This document shows, piece by piece, positions 42,269-50,531 of a DNA stretch of 64,000 nt. Each line of letters begins with the position of its first letter. Within the stretch, counting starts at the first letter, position 1. Source of the stretch: DATKSS01 sp035533335 (GTDB lineage: Bacteria; Chloroflexota; Dormibacteria; Dormibacterales; Dormibacteraceae); assembly GCA_035533335.1 (NCBI GenBank), contig DATLUC010000031.1:55503-119502 (forward strand). Direction: 5' to 3'. The position numbers and the translations under genes were made by a program. The notes under the pieces were generated by a model. That model made no database searches. It had not been told where the DNA came from and saw nothing but the letters and a program-made list of their open reading frames with translations.

Positions 42269-43318
42269 TCACGCTGCGGTCCAGGCAGGAGCCGACGTCG
42301 AGTCGAGGTCGAGGGTTGACGTGAGCGCACGGGGCGTGGGCGTCCCGGACGTGGATACCGCCCAGAGCTGGAAGGGCCCGCCTGCGACCACCGGTGCGAG
42401 GTAGGCGATGGAGTGCGCGTCCGGGGAGAACGCGGGCGACGCCACCAGCCCTGTCGTAAGGATTTCCGGCGCGCCCAGCGTGAGGGTCGCCTCGTCGAAA
42501 GAGGCCACATCCAGCTGAGCGGACTGGACCTGCCCGCCGGTGCACACCATGGCGATCTGCTTCTGGTCGGACGAGATCGCGGCCTGCCCGCAGTCGAGAG
42601 CGGGATCGGTGAGCGCGACGCCCTGGCTGCCGGCCCGATCCTGCACCCAGACCTGCGAGTGCAGCTTCGACTGATCGTCGATGGAGTACTTGGTGTAGAT
42701 GAGGCCGCCGTCGGCCAGCGGAAGCGGGATGACGTCGCCGCCCGTATACGGGTTGGGGTACGTCCATCGGAGCGAGCTCTGCGAGGCAGGATCCGAGGGG
42801 CTCGCGAAGATCGCGAGGTCGACACGGTAGGAGTTGTAGGGATCCTTGGGGTCGTAGTCGTAGAAGAGCTCCGAGCCATCCGGGCCGAAGCGCGGATAGA
42901 AAGCCCAGTGGTTGGACTCGATCTGCGCGGAGTGGTTGTGCGTCAGCTGCGCGATCGTCCTTCCCGTGGTCGTCATCAGGTACAGGTCGGACCAGTCGCC
43001 CTGCCGCCTGACCACCACGAGCCGGCTGCCTTCGGGAGATATCGAGGGCTGCGTCCAACCTGATTGAGAGGTCATCTGCGTGAATGAGCCGCCCTGGAGC
43101 CTGTAAAGCGCGCCGGCCTGGGCCAGGTACATCACGCCTGGCAGAGCCGGCGCGGATGTCTGGCTGGGGCGCTGGACGACCGGCTTGCGTGCTTTAAGGT
43201 AGCCCGCCGCGTGGTATGAGCCGAACCCGAACGCGAACATCGCCACCGCCAGGGTCGCCGCGGTGAGCCACCGCGAATGACCGCTCAAGCCGATGCCGGC
43301 GGGCAGCTGCCGCTCCAT
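42269..43318 (-). CDS. Membrane-anchored TolB-like beta-propeller protein
   Basis: 349 residues. One N-terminal helix (WLTAATLAVAMFAFGFGSYH) anchors an extracellular region with repeated WD/TolB-like blades such as PSISPEGSRLVVV, PRFGPDGSELFYDYD and PAFSPDAHSIAYLAP. It is probably a sensor or scaffold at the cell surface. Its ATG overlaps the stop of the LCP gene (TGATG), so the two are made together and may act in the same wall-assembly step. Confidence 0.7.
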   Translation of the reverse strand: MERQLPAGIGLSGHSRWLTAATLAVAMFAFGFGSYHAAGYLKARKPVVQRPSQTSAPALPGVMYLAQAGALYRLQGGSFTQMTSQSGWTQPSISPEGSRLVVVRRQGDWSDLYLMTTTGRTIAQLTHNHSAQIESNHWAFYPRFGPDGSELFYDYDPKDPYNSYRVDLAIFASPSDPASQSSLRWTYPNPYTGGDVIPLPLADGGLIYTKYSIDDQSKLHSQVWVQDRAGSQGVALTDPALDCGQAAISSDQKQIAMVCTGGQVQSAQLDVASFDEATLTLGAPEILTTGLVASPAFSPDAHSIAYLAPVVAGGPFQLWAVSTSGTPTPRALTSTLDLDSTSAPAWTAA

Positions 43319-44268
43319 CAGGGGAAGCTCTGGTGCACCAGCGGCAGGATCGTCGACCAGTCGGGGAAGACCACGTCCTGGCCTGCCGCGTATCCCTCGG
43401 ACGTGTAGGGAGGGAGAAGGACTACCTGGCGGAGGTTCGCCCCGTCAAAGCTGCTCGATATCGAGAGCAGCTGTCGAAGCCGGTCGAGCCCGATGCTCGT
43501 CTTGATCTCGCCGTTGAAAGCGCCGGCCAGCGCGGGCAGGTCCGCGATGTTCAGATGCGACGCTTGGGCTTTGAGTGCCAGGAGCACCTGCTGCTGGCGT
43601 TCGGAGCGGGCGAAGTCGCCCCTCAGGTCGCCATGGCGCGATCGGACGTACTGTAATGCCTGTACGCCGTCCATATGAGTTGCTCCGGGCAGGACGGCGA
43701 CTCGATAGTACGCATAAGGATTGCCCGTGCTGCTCAGATCGGAGGGATAGAAGTCGTCCATGACAGGATTGGTCACCATCACGTCGACGCCGCCAAGCTG
43801 GTCGATCAGCTTGACCAGCCCGTTCAGGCCGATCCAGACATAGTCGTCGACGTGCACCTGGAAGTTCGACTCCACGGCATCGATGGCCCCCTGAGCGCCT
43901 CCGAGCTGGTACGCCGTGCTGATCTTGCCCATGCCTGCATTCGGGATCGGCACCCAGAGGTCTCGCGGGATCGACAGCATGGTCGCCTGCCTGGACGCTG
44001 GGTCGACCCGCACGAGGATCATCGACTGCGTGTTCACGCGGTCCGGCGGAAACTTGGAATCGTCGTCGGACCCGAGCAGGAGCACCGTGAACGGCTGGGT
44101 GGGCGCCTGGATCGGGTTGAGAGCGGGGAGGGTGCCAGCAAGCGCGCCGGAGCTCACCGCCGTCGAGCTGGCGGCAGTCTGGAAGACGGGGAGAAAGTAA
44201 GCCCCGAGACCGGCCAGGCCCGCGAGCAGGAACCCGGCGGCGACGATCGAGGCACGCGGCATGAACAT
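43318..44268 (-). CDS. LytR-CpsA-Psr (LCP) family ligase
   Basis: 316 residues from ATG 44268, with GGAGGG upstream; the frame is open to 44382. An N-terminal membrane anchor (SIVAAGFLLAGLAGLGAYFL) precedes the LCP domain: FTVLLLGSDDDSKFPPDRVNTQSM (Asp cluster), MLSIPRDLWVPIP, and the VQALQYVRSRHGDLRGDFAR motif with substrate-contacting Arg residues. These enzymes attach glycopolymers to peptidoglycan from undecaprenyl-phosphate carriers. Confidence 0.9.
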   Translation of the reverse strand: MFMPRASIVAAGFLLAGLAGLGAYFLPVFQTAASSTAVSSGALAGTLPALNPIQAPTQPFTVLLLGSDDDSKFPPDRVNTQSMILVRVDPASRQATMLSIPRDLWVPIPNAGMGKISTAYQLGGAQGAIDAVESNFQVHVDDYVWIGLNGLVKLIDQLGGVDVMVTNPVMDDFYPSDLSSTGNPYAYYRVAVLPGATHMDGVQALQYVRSRHGDLRGDFARSERQQQVLLALKAQASHLNIADLPALAGAFNGEIKTSIGLDRLRQLLSISSSFDGANLRQVVLLPPYTSEGYAAGQDVVFPDWSTILPLVHQSFP

Positions 44269-44368
44269 GGGTGGACCCTCCACGGGAGCAACGCTTGAGC
44301 GTGGGTAAGGCCCCGTCGAACGATGACCCAGCGCCAGTAGCCGGCAAGGTGGGAGCGTTGTCTCCGCG

Positions 44369-45427
44369 GTGAAAAAGCTCATGGTGCTCGTGGGCGCCGC
44401 GCTGCTGCTCGGCAGCGTGGCCTGGCAGCAGCCGAAGCCGCCGGCTCCGCTCGCGGGGTTCAGCTTCAGCCCGCTGATCTCAGAGTGGGCTCATCGCGAC
44501 CCGCACGCCGACCTCGGGTTGCTGCTCGACGAGACCAACCCGGACCTGGTGCGCCTCCCTATCTACTGGGAATCGGTCGAGCCCACGCCCGACCAGCTCG
44601 ATTTCTCCGAGATCGACGGTCTGCTGGCCGTCGTGGCTCGGCACAACGAGACTGCCCCCAACCCAACCCGCGTCGTGCTGACGATCGGCGCGCGCAACTT
44701 TCTGTACCCAGAGCTCCACGAGCCGGGCTGGGCCGGCCCTCGCTGGCAGCCGTTCCTGAACAACATGCAGGCGGCCCCGGCGTACCGGGCTTACTTCGAT
44801 GCGAGCATCACCAGGTATCGAGATTCGCGGCTGGTGTACGCGTGGCAGGTGGAGAACGAGCCGCTCGACTACGTCGGGAACGTTTCGACCGGCGACGACC
44901 AGATCAAGACGGCGCAGCTCTCGTGGGAGATCGGCGAGGTCCACCGCCTCGACCCGAGCCACGAGGCCATGACGACGACCTTCGACGGATGGAACGTCGC
45001 CATCGACGAGATACAGCTCTACGCCAAGCCCGCCTTGCAGCTCCTTGGCGGTTACCCGAGCGGCCACCCCGAAGAGGCGCTGGAGGCCGGCGACGCGCTC
45101 GGCCTCGACATGTACATCGACGGCCCTTCCACGCCGCTGCGCTTCACGAGCACGGATTTGCGCGAGGCCTGGAAAGAGCAGTCGCTGGCCTTCTGGATCG
45201 CCCGCGCCAACTCCATGGGCAAGGACGTCTGGGTCTCGGAGATGCAGGCCCAACCATGGGCGGACGTGTCTGGGCAGTTCAACGAGAACGACCTCCTCAC
45301 CAGCGCGGCCGACTACCGCCGGGAGCACGTGAAGGTGGTCTTGATGTGGGGTGTTGAGACCTGGCTGGAGCATCCCGCCTGGATGGCCGCCGCGACCAAG
45401 GCGATGGCGATCCTGCGCAGCCGGTGA
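44369..45427 (+). CDS. Secreted glycoside hydrolase-like TIM-barrel protein
   Basis: 352 residues from GTG, with a signal peptide (KKLMVLVGAALLLGSVA). The acid/base Glu is probably in YAWQVENEPLDY (about 168) and the nucleophile in DVWVSEMQAQPW (about 292), the arrangement of clan GH-A enzymes. The family number is not assignable by eye. It is divergent from the LCP gene, in keeping with a cell-wall or extracellular polysaccharide role. Confidence 0.75.
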   Translation: MKKLMVLVGAALLLGSVAWQQPKPPAPLAGFSFSPLISEWAHRDPHADLGLLLDETNPDLVRLPIYWESVEPTPDQLDFSEIDGLLAVVARHNETAPNPTRVVLTIGARNFLYPELHEPGWAGPRWQPFLNNMQAAPAYRAYFDASITRYRDSRLVYAWQVENEPLDYVGNVSTGDDQIKTAQLSWEIGEVHRLDPSHEAMTTTFDGWNVAIDEIQLYAKPALQLLGGYPSGHPEEALEAGDALGLDMYIDGPSTPLRFTSTDLREAWKEQSLAFWIARANSMGKDVWVSEMQAQPWADVSGQFNENDLLTSAADYRREHVKVVLMWGVETWLEHPAWMAAATKAMAILRSR

Positions 45428-45441
45428 CCGGCGTAGCCCCG

Positions 45442-45927
45442 TCAGGTGGCGACGATGCGGTGGCGGTTCTTGCTCGTCACGGTGTAGGTGCCCGAGGACG
45501 TGGTAACCCGCAGGTCCACCACGTACTCCCCATAGCTCAGCGGCGCGATGATCGATTTATCGCTCGTGCATGCGCTCGTGATGGTGAGCTTGATCGACGC
45601 GCTCGCACCAGCCGGCACGCTGGTCGGCGCGAAGGTGGCGCTCCCTGCGTCGTACGTTGCGCCGATCTTCTCGAGCCAGGGCCCCTTGATCGCCTGGAGC
45701 TTCAACTGGGCCGTGACCGATTGGATCGTGACCGGGGCAGATGTCGGGTTGTGCGCGTCCACGCTTGCGTGCAGCGGGTAGGGCGTGTTGTTGGATCCGG
45801 ACGGGCAGGCGAACGTGGCATCGACCGTTTCGTTGTCCAGGCTGAACCTGGCCGGCGAGGACGAGCAACCAGCAGTGAGCGCGCAAGCGGCGAGCGCCGC
45901 CAGCGGGAAACCGGTTGCTCTCCTCAT
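45442..45927 (-). CDS. Predicted lipoprotein
   Basis: 161 residues from ATG 45927, which overlaps the upstream stop as ATGA. The signal peptide ends in the lipobox LTAGC. The mature part is beta-rich and resembles an immunoglobulin-like fold (ASVDAHNPTSAPVTIQSVTA), with two Cys that may pair. There is no catalytic motif. Function unknown; surface exposed. Confidence 0.7.
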   Translation of the reverse strand: MRRATGFPLAALAACALTAGCSSSPARFSLDNETVDATFACPSGSNNTPYPLHASVDAHNPTSAPVTIQSVTAQLKLQAIKGPWLEKIGATYDAGSATFAPTSVPAGASASIKLTITSACTSDKSIIAPLSYGEYVVDLRVTTSSGTYTVTSKNRHRIVAT

Positions 45928-46181
45928 GGGGCGCGCCGACCTCGTTCGGTGGCGGTTGCGACAGCGAGCAGGCCGCTGAACACCGCGCCCTCGAACAGGC
46001 CGTAGAAGATCGAGCGCAGCAGGGGCTGGTTGAATGGGCCGATATTGATCAACAGCATGAGCGCCGCGAACACCGGGAACGACAGCGCGAGCTGCCTCCA
46101 GGTCTCCAGCCTCTCCCACCAGAGCACGAGCTGCGGTGGGGGCCTGTCGTTTCCCTTTTGGCCTGCGCGCGGGGTCCGCAT
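45924..46181 (-). CDS. Small two-helix membrane protein
   Basis: 85 residues. A basic N-terminus precedes two helices (LALSFPVFAALMLLINIG and SIFYGLFEGAVFSGLLAVAT). No family is recognised. It is translationally coupled to the lipoprotein gene downstream and may help to place it. Confidence 0.6.
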   Translation of the reverse strand: MRTPRAGQKGNDRPPPQLVLWWERLETWRQLALSFPVFAALMLLINIGPFNQPLLRSIFYGLFEGAVFSGLLAVATATERGRRAP

Positions 46182-46199
46182 CGATCCGGATGATATGCC

Positions 46200-46718
46200 G
46201 TGAACCTGGGACCGGCCGTCCGCCTCATCGCGCTGGCCGCATTCCTTCTATGTGTGGCTGCCTGCGACCCCGTGATGGGGACCGGTTCCGGCAACCCGCC
46301 GGACCTTTCCCATTACATCCAGGTCAACTCCGGCGACCAGTCGGTGGTCGTGATCCTCGTCGCGGGATATCCGGCGAGCGATTACCAGTTCAACTACGAC
46401 GGATACGGCAGCGGCGCGCTCGTGCTCACGGTCCCGGTCGGGTGGAGCGTGACGATCCAGTGCGAGAACCATGGCACGGTGCCGAACTCGTGCTCGGTGG
46501 TCAGGGGGCGGCAGGACACCGCGCCCGTGGATCCGCAGTGGTCGACGCCCGATCCGACACTTGGGCTGGGCCCGGGGCAGTCCGCCAGCTTCGAGTTCCA
46601 GCCCACCCAAACGGGCAGCTTCCGCATCGCCTCACTGGTCGGCGGCAACGAGGCCAGCGGCATGTGGGCCGACCTCGAGGTGACGTCCGGCGGCAAGCCC
46701 ACGCTGACCGGAAGCTGA
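46200..46718 (+). CDS. Cupredoxin-like lipoprotein with lost copper ligands
   Basis: 172 residues from GTG, with lipobox VAAC. The fold follows sulfocyanin-type cupredoxins: FNYDGYGSGALVLTVPVGW and GSFRIASLVGGNEASGMW. Where blue-copper relatives have PHS, C and H before the Met, this protein has Asn (VPNS), Ser and Asn; only the Met remains. It probably does not bind type-1 copper and may be a structural or repurposed surface protein. Confidence 0.6.
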   Translation: MNLGPAVRLIALAAFLLCVAACDPVMGTGSGNPPDLSHYIQVNSGDQSVVVILVAGYPASDYQFNYDGYGSGALVLTVPVGWSVTIQCENHGTVPNSCSVVRGRQDTAPVDPQWSTPDPTLGLGPGQSASFEFQPTQTGSFRIASLVGGNEASGMWADLEVTSGGKPTLTGS

Positions 46719-46760
46719 TCGCGTTGAGCATCGCCTGTCGAAGGCGCGAGTGCGCCGCGC

Positions 46761-46766
46761 TATTGT
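46761..46766 (+). promoter_or_regulatory. -10 box TATTGT
   Basis: TATTGT ends 8 nt before ATG 46775 of the frameshifted gene, showing that its start signals are intact. Confidence 0.4.
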
Positions 46767-46774
46767 GAGCGCCG

Positions 46775-47220
46775 ATGGGTCACCTGGACTCGCAGCGATC
46801 CCTGCCTGTCCTCGGCTCCGAGCCATCCGGCTTCAGCCCGGTGGCGAAGAAGCTGCGCCTGGCGCCTGAGCACAAAGTCGTCGTCTTGAACGCGCCCGAA
46901 GGGTACTTGGCCCGGCCGAAGCCCGGGCCACTGCCGTCGAGCCATCGGAAATCTATGACGTGGTGCAGCTGTTTGTGAGCGACGTCGAAGAGCTGCGCAG
47001 GTTCGGGCGCGTAGCAGTGACAGCTCTCAAGCCCAACCGGCTCCTGTGGATCACCTACCCGAAGGACGGCGCGAGCGGGGGCGCCGCCGATCTCCCCACG
47101 ACACCCTGGTGGATGCAGCGTGACGTGCTCGGCGAGGTCACCTCGGAGACCGGATTCAAACCCGTTGCGTTCGTGGCGATAGACGACCACTGGACGGCCC
47201 TGCGGTTCAAGCGCACCTGA
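46775..47220 (+). pseudogene. DUF3052-like Rossmann protein, frameshifted
   Basis: The first frame gives VAKKLRLAPEHKVVVLNAPE and GYL. The second resumes with AVEPSEIYDVVQLFVSDVEE, then TALKPNRLLWITYPKDG and FVAIDDHWTALRF. Together they make one methyltransferase-like protein of about 148 residues with a one-base shift between 46906 and 46945. The downstream half alone could start at GTG 46960. Both halves keep good codon use, so the break is recent or a sequencing error. The family name is tentative. Confidence 0.6.
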
Positions 47221-47263
47221 CGATCCAGGCGCGCTGCGTCGAAGCGCACGGTCCGGTCGGCGT

Positions 47264-47905
47264 TTGACCCGAATCCTGGCGGTCGCCGACGAGGTCGATG
47301 AGACGCTCGAGGGCGAGAAGCTGGCGGCGCTCAGGCCCGACATCGTCATTTCGTGCGGCGACCTCCCGTACGACTACCTGGAGTATCTCGTCAGCGTGCT
47401 GAACGTGCCCCTTCTTTATGTGCCGGGCAACCACGACCCGAGCTTGAGCTCGGCCGACCCGACCTGGGTCCCGCTCCAGGCCGAGGAGCCCATGGCGGGG
47501 CCGCGAGGCTGCGAGAGCGTGGACGGGCGGGTGATCGAGACAGCGGGCCTGCGCGTTGCGGGGTTGGGCGGCTGCGTCCGCTACCGGCGCGGTGTCAACC
47601 AGTACACGCAGGGTGAGATGCGCAGGCGCGCGCTCAATCTCGAGCTGCGGATTCGCTTGAAGCGGGCCGCGCAGGGCCGCCGCCGGCTGGACGTCTTCGT
47701 GACACATGCGCCGCCATTCGGAATCGCCTCGGCCCAGGATGCCGCGCACGCCGGTTTCGTGGCGTTCGAACGCGTGATTCGGAACTTCGAACCGCTGCTC
47801 GCGGTCCACGGGCACATCCATCCATACGGGCGAAGCCAGCCCGAGCGTTCGATTGGCTCAACCCGGATCCTCAACGCGGTGCCGTCCCGTCTGATCGAGG
47901 TCTAA
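47264..47905 (+). CDS. Metallophosphoesterase
   Basis: 213 residues from TTG. Calcineurin-like motifs: VISCGDLPYDY, YVPGNHDPSL, VFVTHAPPFG and VHGHIHPYG. The usual first D-x-H metal site reads VADEVDE, so one ligand has Glu instead of His, as in some bacterial relatives. The substrate is unknown. Its stop overlaps the stop of the convergent cyclodeaminase-family gene. Confidence 0.82.
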   Translation: MTRILAVADEVDETLEGEKLAALRPDIVISCGDLPYDYLEYLVSVLNVPLLYVPGNHDPSLSSADPTWVPLQAEEPMAGPRGCESVDGRVIETAGLRVAGLGGCVRYRRGVNQYTQGEMRRRALNLELRIRLKRAAQGRRRLDVFVTHAPPFGIASAQDAAHAGFVAFERVIRNFEPLLAVHGHIHPYGRSQPERSIGSTRILNAVPSRLIEV

Positions 47906-48864
47906 AGCGCGAGCGAGACTCCGGCGCCTTCGGCGACCGCCCGGTCGTACACGAGGCGTGCGGTGGCGGCATCCTCCACTGCGTGCCCGGTCGATTTGTA
48001 GAGGGTGATCTCGTCCTTGTTGCGCCTTCCGGGCCGCGTTCCGGCCAGGACCTCGCCGACCTCCGTGATCGACCCGGGGTCGACGCCCTGCAGCTCGACC
48101 GCGCCCGCCGGCGGCGGGGTGCTCGAGGATCCGCGCCATTCCACGAACACGCTGCTCGCGGCGACGGTCTCCGCGTCGACCTCCGGCCCCCACGTGCCGC
48201 CCACCGAGCTGACGTGGGCGCCCTTTTTTAACCATTCGCGCCGGATGACCGGCGTGCGCGCATCGGTGCAGCAGGCCACCACGTCGGCGCCGCGGGTCGC
48301 CTCTTCGAAGGAGCTGGACACATGAGCGCGTGGGTACCGCGCGGCCAGCGCCCCCGCGTGATCCGCGTTGCGCGAAGCGATGCGGATCTCCTTGAAGTCC
48401 CGGACTCTCGGGAAGGTCTCGAGGTGGGACCACCCCTGAACGCCTGCTCCGAGAATCGCGAGCACCGAAGAATCCTCGCGCGCCAGCGCCCGTGCGGCGA
48501 CCGCCGCCGTCCCGCCCGTGCGGATGGCCGTGATGTAGGTCCCGTCCATCACCGCCAGCGGGGCGCCCGTCGCCTCGTCGAAGATCGCGATCAGGCCCTG
48601 ATGAGATGGGAGCCCCACATCGTGGTTGGCCGGGAAGACCGAGACGAGCTTCACCTCCAGCGCGATACCAGGCACATAGCCGGGCATGGCTCCGAGGATT
48701 CCGCGCTCGCCGACGCGAGCGCCGGCCCGCGGTGGCACCGAGGTGACACCGGAGGAGAACAGCACGAGGGCCTTGCCCAGGGCTTCGAGCATCGCGTCGA
48801 TATCCAGCATCCGTTCGACCTCTGCACGGCTTAGGTACAGGAGTCCGCCCACGGCGGCGATCAT
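47902..48864 (-). CDS. Ornithine cyclodeaminase/mu-crystallin family protein
   Basis: 320 residues. Rossmann motif ILGAGVQGWSHLETFPRV with following IRIASRNADHAGAL; the N-terminal Lys/Arg substrate segment is IALEVKLVSVFPANH, and DGTYITAIRTGGTAAVA is the family signature. Members are NAD(P)-dependent deaminases or imine reductases acting on amino acids; the exact substrate is open. Its start lies only 8 nt from that of the divergent MFS gene. Confidence 0.85.
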   Translation of the reverse strand: MIAAVGGLLYLSRAEVERMLDIDAMLEALGKALVLFSSGVTSVPPRAGARVGERGILGAMPGYVPGIALEVKLVSVFPANHDVGLPSHQGLIAIFDEATGAPLAVMDGTYITAIRTGGTAAVAARALAREDSSVLAILGAGVQGWSHLETFPRVRDFKEIRIASRNADHAGALAARYPRAHVSSSFEEATRGADVVACCTDARTPVIRREWLKKGAHVSSVGGTWGPEVDAETVAASSVFVEWRGSSSTPPPAGAVELQGVDPGSITEVGEVLAGTRPGRRNKDEITLYKSTGHAVEDAATARLVYDRAVAEGAGVSLAL

Positions 48865-48872
48865 AGAGGTAA

Positions 48873-50075
48873 GTGAAGGAGTTCCTCCGCAACGGCAAGC
48901 TGCTGACCCTGATGCTGGGTCACCTCACGGTCGACAGCTACGCCGGGATCATCCCCGTCCTTTTCCCCTTGCTCATAGGGCGCTTCAGCCTGAGCCTGGC
49001 GACGGTCGGCCTGGTCAGCCTCGCGTACAGCGGGATGGCGGCGGTGTCGCAACCGTTGTTCGGCTGGCTGGCGGACCGATTCGGCACCCGTCTGACCGGC
49101 CTGGCGCTGGGCTGGACCGCGATGACTTTTGCGTTGGTCGGCTTCGTCAACAGCTTCCCGCTGCTGCTTGGCCTCGCGTTCCTTTCCGGACTGGGCTCAG
49201 GCGTGTTTCATCCGCTGGGCGCGCTGGACGTGCGCGCGCTGCTGCCCGCGTGGCGCCGCAGCGCCGGCATGTCCATCTACGTCACCGCGGGGACGGTCGG
49301 CGTCGCCCTGGGACCGCTGATCGGGATTATCGTTTTCGGGGCGTTCGGAATCCACGGCACGGGCCTCCTGGTCGTCCCCGGCCTGGCCACCGGGGGGTAC
49401 CTCCTGTGGCGGATGCGCGGCCAGGTGCGCGGCGCCGCCGCAGGCGTGCGCACGGCCGCCTCAACATCGTCAAGCGTTCCGGTCTTCGCGCTGGCGATGG
49501 TCATCGGCGTGATGATGTCGCGCAGCTGGACCGTCAACGTCTTCCAGGCCTTCACGCCCACCTGGTACAAGGAGCTCGGCTATGGGCCGGCTTTCTATGG
49601 GCCGCTCGCCACGACCCTGGTCCTCGCGAGCGCGGTCGGCACGGTCGGATGCGGCACGCTGGCGGATCGGTTCGGCCGGCGCACCGTGATCCTGGTGACC
49701 CTGGTCCTGAGCATCCCCGCGATCCTTCTGTACACGATGTATCCCGGGCCGTGGGCCTTCGCGAGCGCGATCCTCATCGGCCTGCTTGCCGCTTCCACCG
49801 CGCCGCTGATGCTCTTGATGGCGCAGCAGCTGATGTCTGCACGTGCCGGTCTCGCCTCGGGTCTGGTCATGGGTCTCGGCTTCGTCACCGGAGCGATCGG
49901 GATCCCTGTCAACGGCGCGATCGCCGATGCGATCGGCTTGCAGAAATCGCTGATGATGCACGTGATCCTCGTCATTGCGACCCTCGGCATCGCATGGTTC
50001 TTGCCGCGCGAAGACGAGATGGAGCGGTACAGCATCAGGTCCGAGCCTCTGCGCGCGGCGACGGATGCGCGCTGA
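48873..50075 (+). CDS. MFS transporter, fosmidomycin-resistance-like
   Basis: 400 residues with 12 helices, GTG start. Motifs: GHLTVDSYAGIIPVLFPLLI (a typical Fsr TM1 with His and Asp), PLFGWLADRFGTR and SGLGSGVFHPLGALDVR. Related pumps export fosmidomycin and other small molecules. The shared 8-nt divergent junction suggests co-regulation with the cyclodeaminase-family gene, perhaps exporting or importing its substrate. Confidence 0.82.
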   Translation: MKEFLRNGKLLTLMLGHLTVDSYAGIIPVLFPLLIGRFSLSLATVGLVSLAYSGMAAVSQPLFGWLADRFGTRLTGLALGWTAMTFALVGFVNSFPLLLGLAFLSGLGSGVFHPLGALDVRALLPAWRRSAGMSIYVTAGTVGVALGPLIGIIVFGAFGIHGTGLLVVPGLATGGYLLWRMRGQVRGAAAGVRTAASTSSSVPVFALAMVIGVMMSRSWTVNVFQAFTPTWYKELGYGPAFYGPLATTLVLASAVGTVGCGTLADRFGRRTVILVTLVLSIPAILLYTMYPGPWAFASAILIGLLAASTAPLMLLMAQQLMSARAGLASGLVMGLGFVTGAIGIPVNGAIADAIGLQKSLMMHVILVIATLGIAWFLPREDEMERYSIRSEPLRAATDAR

Positions 50076-50144
50076 CGCAAGGCGCATCATCATTCGCGGT
50101 CATGGGTCAGGGCGCCTGAGCTCCCTGGATAGCATCAGGTCACG

Positions 50145-50531
50145 TTGAGCGTGACCATGTACGAGCTGGTCGGTGGTGAGCCGGTGTTCCGCCAACTGGT
50201 CCGTCGTTTCTACGAAGGCATCGCGTCGGATCCGTTGCTCCGCCCCCTCTACCCGGAGGAGGACCTGGCAGGCGCCACGGAGCGCCTCACGCTTTTCCTC
50301 ATGCAGTATTGGGGCGGCCCCGATACCTACAGCGCGCAGCGGGGCCATCCACGGTTGCGGCTGCGCCATCAACCTTTCGCGATAGGGGCCGCCGAGCGCG
50401 AGGCATGGTTGCGTCACATGACCGCTGCGGTCGACTCGCTCTCGCTGGCGCCGCAGGCGCGGAAGGCTTTGCTCGACTACTTCGAGACCGCGTCGACCGC
50501 GATGATCAATCGGCCTGCTTCGAGCCGCTAG
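50145..50531 (+). CDS. Group II truncated hemoglobin
   Basis: 128 residues from TTG, with ATG 50157 as an alternative. Family signature: MYELVGGEPVFRQLVRRFYE, MQYWGGPDTYSAQRGHPRLR, then RHQPFAIGAAEREAWLRHM with the proximal His in the RH motif. Group II (GlbO-like) globins bind O2 and handle oxidative or nitrosative stress. The 3' end overlaps the convergent DUF2254 gene by 26 bp. Confidence 0.9.
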   Translation: MSVTMYELVGGEPVFRQLVRRFYEGIASDPLLRPLYPEEDLAGATERLTLFLMQYWGGPDTYSAQRGHPRLRLRHQPFAIGAAEREAWLRHMTAAVDSLSLAPQARKALLDYFETASTAMINRPASSR

